Of a stretch of 64,000 nucleotides of DNA, positions 56,064-64,000 are shown piece after piece. The notes below the pieces were generated by a model. That model was not told the origin of the DNA, ran no database searches, and saw only the letters and a list, made by a program, of their open reading frames with translations. A program made the translations under genes and the position numbers. The DNA is taken from NCBI GenBank assembly GCA_009698575.1, contig WLPX01000002.1, forward strand, positions 1 through 64,000, written 5' to 3'. How positions within the stretch are numbered: the stretch's first letter is position 1; every line of letters starts with the position of its first letter. The DNA is from Actinomycetota bacterium (GTDB lineage Bacteria; Actinomycetota; Actinomycetes; S36-B12; UBA5976).

Positions 56064-56993
56064 TTAGCCAACAAATGGGTCGATACCAATGGCCAAAAAA
56101 ATCAATGACAAATATGTAATTGACCAATGAAAAAGTTTCATTGGCAATAAGTCGAGCGCGTCGTTACGAACTCTAGTTTGCAACGCATATGCCTCGTACA
56201 AAAAAATTGCGCCACTTGCGACTGCAATCAGACTGTAGAGCCAGTTCATGTGACCAATTGGAATCAGCGACAATGAGATCGCAACCATCACCCAAGAATA
56301 TCTAATGATTTGCACGGCAACCTCAGCTGAAGATTTCTCAACAGGCAACATGGGAACTCCGGCAGCGGCGTATTCATCTCGGTAGCTCATGGAAAGCGGC
56401 CAATAATGTGGCGGCGTCCAAAAGAAAACAATCAAGAACAGCACCACTGGCGTCCAAGATAGGGATCCAGTAACCGCGCTCCAGCCAATCAAAACTGGCA
56501 TACAACCAGCTGCGCCGCCCCAAACAATGTTTTGGGTAGTACGACGCTTTAGCAACATGGTGTATCCGAATACGTAAAAGGCGATCGCAAATCCAGCAAG
56601 ACCGGCTGATATGGAGTTCACCGTGATTGCCAAAAACAGAACCGACAGTAGCGATAGCACCAAGCCGAAGATTATGGTGTTTCGTCCACTAATTTGGCCG
56701 GTTGCGGAAGGTCGATTCTCGGTGCGGTGCATCAGCGCATCGATGTCACGATCTAGGTAGCAGTTGAGAACGTTTGCTCCCCCTGCGGCCAACGTGCCAC
56801 CGATAAGAGTCCAGCAAACTAATGCCCAATTTGGGAAACCGTCAGCAGCAAGGAACATGGTCGGGATAGTTGTAACTAGTAACAGCTCAATAATGCGAGG
56901 CTTGGTTAGGACTAGATACGCCCGCCAGGTTGGGGTAATCCACGTAGATGAGTCTTGACCGATATGGCCACTATCTCTGAGGTGGGATGACAC
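56064..56993 (-). CDS. ctaB: Protoheme IX farnesyltransferase
   Basis: A UbiA-family prenyltransferase of 309 residues that makes heme O from heme B. LTKPRIIELLLVTTIPTMFLA and NCYLDRDIDALMHRTENRP carry the Asp-rich motif; about nine hydrophobic segments are visible. With CtaA and SURF1 it supplies heme A to the terminal oxidase. Confidence 0.95.
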   Translation of the reverse strand: MSSHLRDSGHIGQDSSTWITPTWRAYLVLTKPRIIELLLVTTIPTMFLAADGFPNWALVCWTLIGGTLAAGGANVLNCYLDRDIDALMHRTENRPSATGQISGRNTIIFGLVLSLLSVLFLAITVNSISAGLAGFAIAFYVFGYTMLLKRRTTQNIVWGGAAGCMPVLIGWSAVTGSLSWTPVVLFLIVFFWTPPHYWPLSMSYRDEYAAAGVPMLPVEKSSAEVAVQIIRYSWVMVAISLSLIPIGHMNWLYSLIAVASGAIFLYEAYALQTRVRNDALDLLPMKLFHWSITYLSLIFLAIGIDPFVG

Positions 56994-56999
56994 AACTTG

Positions 57000-57005
57000 A
57001 GCCTA
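57000..57005 (-). promoter_or_regulatory. Candidate -10 of leaderless ctaB transcript
   Basis: TAGGCT on the minus strand ends 6 nt before the GTG at 56993, identical to the ctaA box. Confidence 0.5.
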
Positions 57006-57040
57006 CCCGCGCCTTCTGCGCGTCGTGAACACCCACTAGA

Positions 57041-57046
57041 TAACCT
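57041..57046 (+). promoter_or_regulatory. Candidate -10 of leaderless tkt transcript
   Basis: TAACCT ends 6 nt before the GTG at 57053. A CGCGC-N5-GCGCG inverted repeat (57008-57022) lies between this and the divergent ctaB box. Confidence 0.5.
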
Positions 57047-57052
57047 TGGTCT

Positions 57053-59101
57053 GTGACTAAATTGATTTGGACTGACTTAGACGATCGCGCCGTACTTGCT
57101 GCTCGCGGGTTGGCAATGGATAGTGTGCAAAAGGTCGGTAATGGTCATCCCGGCACTGCGATGAGTTTGGCTCCAATGGCTTACCTACTCTTCCAAAAAT
57201 GGCTAAAACATGATCCTGCTGATCCGACTTGGCTGGGTCGCGATCGTTTTGTACTTTCAAATGGCCACAGCAGCATCACGCTCTACATCCAACTTTTCTT
57301 AAGTGGATACGGACTTGAGTTAGAAGATTTGAAATCCTTTAGAACTTGGGAAAGCCGTACTCCTGGGCATCCCGAATACGGCCATACCGCTGGTGTTGAA
57401 GCCACTACCGGACCATTGGGAACTGGATTAGCCACTGCAGTTGGTATGGCAATGGATGCCCGTTACGTTCGCAATCTGCTTGATAGCGAGTCCAAGCCTG
57501 GCGAAAGCCCGTTCGATCATCGAATCTGGGTGATTGCAGGAGACGGTTGCTTGCAGGAAGGTGTTACCTCCGAAGCATCGTCACTTGCCGGACATCAACA
57601 ACTTTCCAACTTAGTAGTCCTTTACGACGACAATCACATCAGCATTGAAGGTGACACTGCGGTTTCATTCTCCGAAGATGTGCTTGCGCGCTATCAGTCG
57701 TATGGCTGGAATGTAAGTCACGTCGACATGAAAGCTGATGGCAGCATCGATGTTGCGAAGTTGGATGCCGCAATTGCCCAAGCGACATCTCAAAATGAGA
57801 AACCGACTTTGATTCGGGTACGAAACATCATTGGTTGGCCAGCTCCAAATTTACAAAATACTGGCAAAGTTCACGGATCTGCATTAGGCGATGTCGAGGT
57901 CGCAGCCACTAAAGAGATCCTGGGTCTAGATCCGCAGCAAAGTTTTGCAGTGCCAACCGAAGTGTTAGCGCATGCTCGCGAGGTTGCACAACGTGGCGCA
58001 GCTGCCCATCAGGACTGGAACGCAATGTTAGCTACATGGGAACAAACCAATCCTGATAACGCCTCACTATTTAGGCGAATGAGCGCGCGCGAGTTTCCAA
58101 ATGACTGGCATAGTGTCATTCCAAAGTTTGAACCAGGTGCATCGGTAGCCACGCGCAAGGCCTCTGGCGACACGATAAATGCAATCGCAAGTGTGCTACC
58201 TGAATTTTGGGGTGGATCAGCAGACCTGGGCGATAGCAACTTAACGACAATTGAGCATTCCGGTTCATTCTTGCCGGCCAGCAGCAGTATGCCTGGCGCA
58301 AATGTTGGTGGCCGAATCATTCACTACGGCATTCGAGAGTTTGCGATGGGTTGCGCGATGAACGGTATGGCACTTGGTGGCTTAACTCGACCATTCGCGG
58401 GAACCTTCTTGGTATTCAGCGACTTCATGCGCGGTGCAGTTCGACTTTCGGCATTAATGAATTTGCCAGTTACATACGTTTGGACACACGACTCAATCGG
58501 ACTGGGCGAAGATGGCCCAACGCATCAACCAGTTGAGCATCTGTGGGCGTTGCGTGCGATTCCTAATCTGAACGTCATTAGGCCAGCGGATGCCAATGAA
58601 ACAGCCACAGCTTGGCGCATTGTGTTGGAATCCAACAAACCAGCAGGCTTGTGTCTGTCGCGCCAGAATCTACCTGTTATAGCTAGTGCTGCTACTAGCG
58701 ATGTGGCGAAGGTTAGTAAAGGCGCATACGTACTCGTTGAAAGTTCCCGCGATCCAGAAGTAATTCTGATTGCAACCGGTTCCGAGGTTTCGCTAGCTCT
58801 AACCGCCCAAGTCACACTAGAAAGTGCTGGCGTCTCTACGCGAGTAGTTTCTGCGCCATGTTTGGAATGGTTTGATGCTCAAAGTGCTGATTACCGCGAG
58901 AGTGTTTTGCCCCATGCTGTAACAGCTCGAGTTTCAGTTGAAGCCGGCATTGCTCAGGGTTGGTGGAAGTACGTGGGTTCCGGTGGAAGATGCATTAGCT
59001 TGGAGCATTTCGGCGCTTCAGCAGGTGCTGAGAAGTTGTATGCCGAGTTTGGAATTACCAGCGACGCAATTGTTGCAGCCGCGCAGGAAATTCTGAATTA
59101 G
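57053..59101 (+). CDS. tkt: Transketolase
   Basis: A thiamine-diphosphate enzyme of 682 residues in the pentose phosphate pathway. NGHPGTAMSLAP, GPLGTGLATAVGMA and the cofactor motif GDGCLQEGVTSEA are in the N-terminal domain; the pyrimidine domain has HDSIGLGEDGPTHQPVEHL. All three domains are complete. No transaldolase gene follows within the window, unlike many actinobacteria; the next gene is convergent. Confidence 0.96.
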   Translation: MTKLIWTDLDDRAVLAARGLAMDSVQKVGNGHPGTAMSLAPMAYLLFQKWLKHDPADPTWLGRDRFVLSNGHSSITLYIQLFLSGYGLELEDLKSFRTWESRTPGHPEYGHTAGVEATTGPLGTGLATAVGMAMDARYVRNLLDSESKPGESPFDHRIWVIAGDGCLQEGVTSEASSLAGHQQLSNLVVLYDDNHISIEGDTAVSFSEDVLARYQSYGWNVSHVDMKADGSIDVAKLDAAIAQATSQNEKPTLIRVRNIIGWPAPNLQNTGKVHGSALGDVEVAATKEILGLDPQQSFAVPTEVLAHAREVAQRGAAAHQDWNAMLATWEQTNPDNASLFRRMSAREFPNDWHSVIPKFEPGASVATRKASGDTINAIASVLPEFWGGSADLGDSNLTTIEHSGSFLPASSSMPGANVGGRIIHYGIREFAMGCAMNGMALGGLTRPFAGTFLVFSDFMRGAVRLSALMNLPVTYVWTHDSIGLGEDGPTHQPVEHLWALRAIPNLNVIRPADANETATAWRIVLESNKPAGLCLSRQNLPVIASAATSDVAKVSKGAYVLVESSRDPEVILIATGSEVSLALTAQVTLESAGVSTRVVSAPCLEWFDAQSADYRESVLPHAVTARVSVEAGIAQGWWKYVGSGGRCISLEHFGASAGAEKLYAEFGITSDAIVAAAQEILN

Positions 59102-59104
59102 TTT

Positions 59105-59437
59105 TTACTTGCCGCGTAACTTAGCAAGGGCCTCGTCCAAAATGCCTTTGCCATCTTTATCGTTACGACGTTCCTTTACATAAGCCAAGTGAGTCTTGTA
59201 TGGCTCAGTCTTTGCAAGTACTGGAGGATTTTCCTTATCGGTACCTGCTGGCAGGCCACACTTTGGACAATCCCACTCTTCTGGAAGTTCTGCATCATGA
59301 GCGAAACTCGGTGTGGTTTCATGACCGGATGCGCAATAAAACGGTAGGTAGATGCGAGGAGCTGCTTCGCCGCGTTCTGCCTCACCCATTGGGCCGGCTC
59401 CGACACGACTGCCGCGAATAGCACTACCACTAGCCAT
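59105..59437 (-). CDS. RbpA-family paralogue next to secG
   Basis: A 110-residue RbpA-type protein. The N-terminal GSAIRGSRVGAGPMGEAERGE and the C-terminal KTHLAYVKERRNDKDGKGILDEAL differ clearly from the copy at 3284. A full zinc set C35, H39, C57, C60 is present. This variant lies beside secG in other actinobacteria and is often annotated as RbpA too; whether it binds the same sigma factors is unknown. AGGAGT precedes the ATG. Confidence 0.88.
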   Translation of the reverse strand: MASGSAIRGSRVGAGPMGEAERGEAAPRIYLPFYCASGHETTPSFAHDAELPEEWDCPKCGLPAGTDKENPPVLAKTEPYKTHLAYVKERRNDKDGKGILDEALAKLRGK

Positions 59438-59455
59438 TTTGTACTCCTGTTTTTC

Positions 59456-59689
59456 TTACGCTGTTTTAATTAAAAGTCCAAGGCCCACAATGGCAGCCGT
59501 CCAAATGAGGGCTAACGCAATTGTGATGCGGTCTAGATTTCGTTCGGCTACTGATGATCCACCAAGTGATGAACTCATGCCGCCACCAAAAAGATCGGAA
59601 AGTCCCCCACCCTTACCTTTATGAAGCAAAACTAAAACAATGAGCAAGATGCTGGTTATAGCTAGGACAACCTGGAATGCTGCAATCAT
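59456..59689 (-). CDS. secG: Preprotein translocase subunit SecG
   Basis: A 77-residue protein with two membrane helices (about 5-22 and 56-73) joined by LHKGKGGGLSDLFGGG, the SecG signature. It assists SecYEG. AAGGTGA precedes the ATG. It follows tpiA by 33 bp, as in most actinobacteria. Confidence 0.95.
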   Translation of the reverse strand: MIAAFQVVLAITSILLIVLVLLHKGKGGGLSDLFGGGMSSSLGGSSVAERNLDRITIALALIWTAAIVGLGLLIKTA

Positions 59690-59722
59690 TTTTTCACCTT
59701 CTGGTTCTGGGGTAGTTCTATT

Positions 59723-60496
59723 CTACGGGTGCATCCGATAGCGACAAACCGAGACAAACTCATCAGGATCTAGGGATGCTCCGCCGACTAATCCCCCATC
59801 AATATCTGCTTCTTTCATTAATGCTGCTACGTTATCGGCCTTCATCGAGCCGCCGTACAGAACGCGCGCTTGATCGGCTGCAGATCCGTGGACGTTACGA
59901 ATCTGGTCCCGGATCGCCCCGCATACTTCCTGAGCGTCAGCCGGAGTCGCTACCTCACCGGTGCCAATGGCCCAAACTGGCTCATACGCAATTACTAAGT
60001 TCGCCACGTCTTTAGAAGAAACGCCCGCAAGTGCTGCGTCCAATTGACGCAAAGTGTGAGAAACCTGTTCGCCAGCGTTACGAACTTCTGATCCTTCACC
60101 GACGCAGACAATCGGAGTGATTCCGTTGCGCAGAGCAGCCTGCACTTTTAGATTTACTGTCTGGTCATTCTCGCCGTGATACTCGCGTCGCTCAGAGTGA
60201 CCAACGATTACAAACGTGCATCCAAGCTTGGCCAACATAGGTCCACTAATCTCGCCGGTGAAAGCACCCTTGTCAGCCTTAGCCAAATCTTGAGCACCAT
60301 ACTTCAGTGCTATCTTGTCGCCGTCAACCAAAGTTTGCACTGATCTGATGTCCGTGAATGGCGGGATCACCGCGATTTCAAGTGCCGCAAAATCTTCAGC
60401 ATTAAATGTGTATGCCAACTTCTGGACTAGTGCAATAGCCTCAATGTGATTGAGGTTCATTTTCCAGTTTCCTGCCATTAATGGGATACGCGCCAT
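59723..60496 (-). CDS. tpiA: Triosephosphate isomerase
   Basis: A 257-residue TIM barrel. K12 (in GNWKMN), H100 (in VGHSERR) and E172 (in [11 protein letters not shown]) are the catalytic residues. It interconverts dihydroxyacetone phosphate and glyceraldehyde 3-phosphate. It starts directly at the pgk stop with no gap. Confidence 0.96.
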   Translation of the reverse strand: MARIPLMAGNWKMNLNHIEAIALVQKLAYTFNAEDFAALEIAVIPPFTDIRSVQTLVDGDKIALKYGAQDLAKADKGAFTGEISGPMLAKLGCTFVIVGHSERREYHGENDQTVNLKVQAALRNGITPIVCVGEGSEVRNAGEQVSHTLRQLDAALAGVSSKDVANLVIAYEPVWAIGTGEVATPADAQEVCGAIRDQIRNVHGSAADQARVLYGGSMKADNVAALMKEADIDGGLVGGASLDPDEFVSVCRYRMHP

Positions 60497-61693
60497 TTAG
60501 TTGTCCTCCAGGACTGATATGCCAGGCAAGGATTTGCCCTCTAAAAACTCTAAGCTAGCTCCGCCACCGGTGGAGATATGTGAAAACTTAGATTCATCTA
60601 CCTTAAGCAATCTCACAGCTGCCGCTGAGTCTCCGCCGCCTACAACCGTCATGCCAGAATTCTTAGTCATCGCTTCTGCGACTGCTTTAGTTCCGGTTGC
60701 AAACGCCGCCATTTCAAAAACACCCATCGGACCATTCCAAACGATAGTTTTAGCATCGCCAAGCTTTGCTTGGAAAATATCAATAGTTTTTGGGCCAATG
60801 TCTAGACCCATCCAGCCATCGGGGATATCGTCAACTGAAACAATTTGGGTATTTGCATCTGCGGCAAATTTGTCAGCGATCACCACATCTACCGGCAGTA
60901 TGATCTCAACGCCAACTGTTTTAGCAGTCTGCAAAATATTTTTTACGTTCTCAATTTGCTCAGTTTCCAGTAACGAAGATCCAACTGATTTTCCTAAGGC
61001 AGCCAAGAATGTGAAGCACATTCCGCCGCCAATGATTAATCGATCAACATTGGAGATTAAGTTTTCGATCACTTTGAGTTTGTCACTCACTTTGGATCCA
61101 CCTAAAACCACAACGTATGGTCGATCAGGTTGGCCGAGCACCTTTGCAAATACCTCGACTTCGGCTTTCACAAGTAAACCTGCAGCATGTGGCAAAGCAG
61201 CGGCCAGTTCTGTAACAGATGCTTGGTCGCGATGAACTACGCCAAACCCATCGCTTACGTACAGGTCCCCCAACTTTGCCCATTCAGAAGCTAATTCCCG
61301 ACGCTGATCGGTAGCCTTGCTAGTTTCGCGTGGATCAAACCGAACGTTCTCTAGCATGGCTACTTCGCCATCATTTAGGTGTCCAATAACAGTGGCCGCA
61401 CTATCGCCACAGACATCCGATGCGAGTGGAACTTCGCATTTCAGAATTTCACCTAACCGAGTCGCGGCTGGTGCCAATGAATTTTTAGCATCTGGCTCGC
61501 CTTTTGGTCGCCCTAAGTGCGCAAGGATTACAACTCTTGCTCCCCTGCTGCGCAAGTTTTCAATCGTTGGCACGCTGGCACGAATCCGGCCATCATCTGT
61601 GATTTGGCCAGCTTCTAGTGGCACATTTAAATCAGAACGAACGAAAACTACTTTTCCAGCAACATCGAACTGATCTATTCCGCGAATCGACAT
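60497..61693 (-). CDS. pgk: Phosphoglycerate kinase
   Basis: A 398-residue two-domain kinase. [21 protein letters not shown] and MLENVRF bind 3-phosphoglycerate; GPMGVFE and GGGDSAAA are in the nucleotide domain. It lies 3 bp after gap in the glycolytic operon. Confidence 0.96.
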   Translation of the reverse strand: MSIRGIDQFDVAGKVVFVRSDLNVPLEAGQITDDGRIRASVPTIENLRSRGARVVILAHLGRPKGEPDAKNSLAPAATRLGEILKCEVPLASDVCGDSAATVIGHLNDGEVAMLENVRFDPRETSKATDQRRELASEWAKLGDLYVSDGFGVVHRDQASVTELAAALPHAAGLLVKAEVEVFAKVLGQPDRPYVVVLGGSKVSDKLKVIENLISNVDRLIIGGGMCFTFLAALGKSVGSSLLETEQIENVKNILQTAKTVGVEIILPVDVVIADKFAADANTQIVSVDDIPDGWMGLDIGPKTIDIFQAKLGDAKTIVWNGPMGVFEMAAFATGTKAVAEAMTKNSGMTVVGGGDSAAAVRLLKVDESKFSHISTGGGASLEFLEGKSLPGISVLEDN

Positions 61694-61696
61694 GTG

Positions 61697-62713
<1,017 letters not shown>

Positions 62714-62769
62714 TTATTGACGCGTAACAGGTATTAACGCGTGCAGACTATGGATTAAGGACTAACTGC

Positions 62770-63750
62770 CTATTGCTCGAGCATATCAGCCGTTAAGCCC
62801 GCTTCAGTGTTAGGGATGCCCAAGTCAGAGGCACGTTTATCAGCCATCGCCAATAATCTGCGGATCCGTCCAGCAATGGCATCTTTGGTCATTGTTGGGT
62901 CAGCTAGTGCCCCTAGCTCTTCCAAACTTGCCTGTTGGTGCGTGACGCGCAGTTGTCCAGCCTCAAGTAAGTGAGCCGGGATTTCATCACCTAAAATTTC
63001 GATGGCGCGAGCCGCGCGTGCTCCAGCAGCCACAGCCGCACGAGCCGATCGGCGTAAGTTTGCATCATCGAAGTTTGCGAGTCGGTTTGCAGTTGCGCGA
63101 ACTTCACGACGCATCCGACGTTCTTCCCAAGCCAAGACTGATTCATGAGCACCAATTCGAGTAAGCAATGCGCTGATCGCATCGCCATCTCGGATCACAA
63201 CTCGATCTACGCCTCGCACTTCACGGGCTTTCGCAACTATCCCTAGTCGTCGTGCACTACCTACTAACGCCAACGCTGCCTCTGGGCCTGGGCAAGTAAT
63301 TTCAAGTGAAGATGAGCGACCAGGCTCTGTTAATGAACCATGAGCAAGAAACGCACCACGCCAAGCGGCCTCGGCGTCGCACAAACTGGCGGACACAATA
63401 TGTGGCGGCAAACCACGAATTGGACGACCGCCGCTATCGACTAGTCCAACTTGCTTAGCTAAGTGCTCTCCTTCGTTGGCAACGCGTACTAGATAGCGAC
63501 TGCCCTTGCGAATGCCCGCGCCAGATAGCACGGATACTTCGCTCTCGTGTCCAAATATCTCGGCAAGATCTCTGCGCAGGCGGCGGGCAGCTTGACCAGT
63601 ATCTAATTCAGCTTCCACAACAATTTTGCCACCGACGATATGTAAGCCGCCAGCGAATCTAAGCAATGCGGAGACTTCAGCCTTACGACAGCATTTCTTG
63701 GTAACTGCCAAGCGACTCAATTCGTCCTTGACTGCTGCTGTCATTGCCAT
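62770..63750 (-). CDS. whiA: Sporulation/cell division regulator WhiA
   Basis: A 326-residue DNA-binding protein with an N-terminal LAGLIDADG-like domain (about 20-210) and a C-terminal helix-turn-helix (about 225-315, including [30 protein letters not shown]). In Streptomyces it works with WhiB in division control. It overlaps the yvcK end; an alternative ATG at 63744 overlaps the yvcK stop as ATGA. Confidence 0.95.
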   Translation of the reverse strand: MAMTAAVKDELSRLAVTKKCCRKAEVSALLRFAGGLHIVGGKIVVEAELDTGQAARRLRRDLAEIFGHESEVSVLSGAGIRKGSRYLVRVANEGEHLAKQVGLVDSGGRPIRGLPPHIVSASLCDAEAAWRGAFLAHGSLTEPGRSSSLEITCPGPEAALALVGSARRLGIVAKAREVRGVDRVVIRDGDAISALLTRIGAHESVLAWEERRMRREVRATANRLANFDDANLRRSARAAVAAGARAARAIEILGDEIPAHLLEAGQLRVTHQQASLEELGALADPTMTKDAIAGRIRRLLAMADKRASDLGIPNTEAGLTADMLEQ

Positions 63751-64000
63751 GAGGTCAGTCTGCCATGAGCGAATATCGAGGTGAACGCCGAGGCTAATAG
63801 AGCTGGATCGTGCTGATCCGCGGGCCCTTGGGGCTTGGCCAGTTTGGCTAGTTCGAGTTTTGCCCCTGCTGCGTTGGCCATTTTGGTCAGCTCTTGGACA
63901 TCACCAACGTGATCTGGGTCAGCAAGTACATAATCCAAATGAAATTCGGGGTAACTATTGGCTAGCACTTCCAGATAGCGGCTGGCGGAGTAGCCGTCAG
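63741..64000 (-). CDS. yvcK: YvcK/CofD-family gluconeogenesis factor, C-terminal part
   Basis: The open frame continues through the right window edge, so only the last 86 codons or so are present. [27 protein letters not shown] and the end [15 protein letters not shown] match the C terminus of the YvcK family, which precedes whiA in most actinobacteria. YvcK binds UDP-sugars and influences cell wall precursor flow. The start is outside the window. Confidence 0.85.
   Translation of the reverse strand, partial: DGYSASRYLEVLANSYPEFHLDYVLADPDHVGDVQELTKMANAAGAKLELAKLAKPQGPADQHDPALLASAFTSIFAHGRLTSWQ

Overview
The window is a gene-dense actinobacterial chromosome segment with no rRNA, CRISPR array, transposase or phage gene. 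Actinobacterial markers are WhiA, RbpA (two copies), mycothiol ligase MshC, the Pup/PafA/Dop/ARC/PafBC set, DUF3090, DUF3099, DUF5703 and split Lnt/Ppm1. G+C is moderate by eye, genes are compact, and convergent genes meet within a few bases. A streamlined free-living aquatic lineage (acI/Nanopelagicales-like) would fit, but this is inference; no taxonomic search was possible.

Layout. (1) 1-3002: the 3' half of a glycine riboswitch and gcvP. (2) 3003-3927: rbpA, flanked by the only two long non-coding stretches. The downstream one holds a 29-bp perfect inverted repeat interlocked with a second stem. (3) 3928-21265, minus strand: a 17-gene run, trmI-arc-dop-pup-pafA-FKBP-FKBP-pafB-pafC-tatA-tatC-lipid kinase-helY-exonuclease-pepP-lnt-ppm1. 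No 20S proteasome genes lie between pup and pafA, and ARC lacks the C-terminal GQYL tail. (4) 21350-27515: PAC2, mshC, an SCO1664-like kinase fold, DUF3090, a histidine phosphatase, uppP, an aldo/keto reductase and DUF5703. (5) 27522-36467: an M20 peptidase, tRNA-Leu(GAG), trhO, ridA, htpX, lemA, a DinB-like protein, a secreted HNH protein, ung, a DapA-family gene, trmB and two NUDIX genes. (6) 36514-48599: an ABC ATPase, an unknown gene, serB, fabG-fabI, tldD-tldE, dodecin, DUF3099, SURF1, an ABC exporter and an ABC-F protein. (7) 48685-57000: sufR-B-D-Rieske-C-S-U-T and the heme A genes ctaA and ctaB. (8) 57053-64000: tkt, an RbpA paralogue, secG, tpiA-pgk-gap, whiA and the 3' part of yvcK.

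Themes. SURF1, CtaA and CtaB serve an aa3-type oxidase. Suf builds Fe-S clusters. tkt, tpiA, pgk and gap serve central carbon metabolism, with YvcK/WhiA beside them as in other actinobacteria. Pupylation without a proteasome is paired with the PafBC transcription factor. Many first genes of transcription units show a TAnnnT-like hexamer exactly 6 nt before the start codon and no Shine-Dalgarno, pointing to widespread leaderless transcription. That pattern was used to choose several starts.
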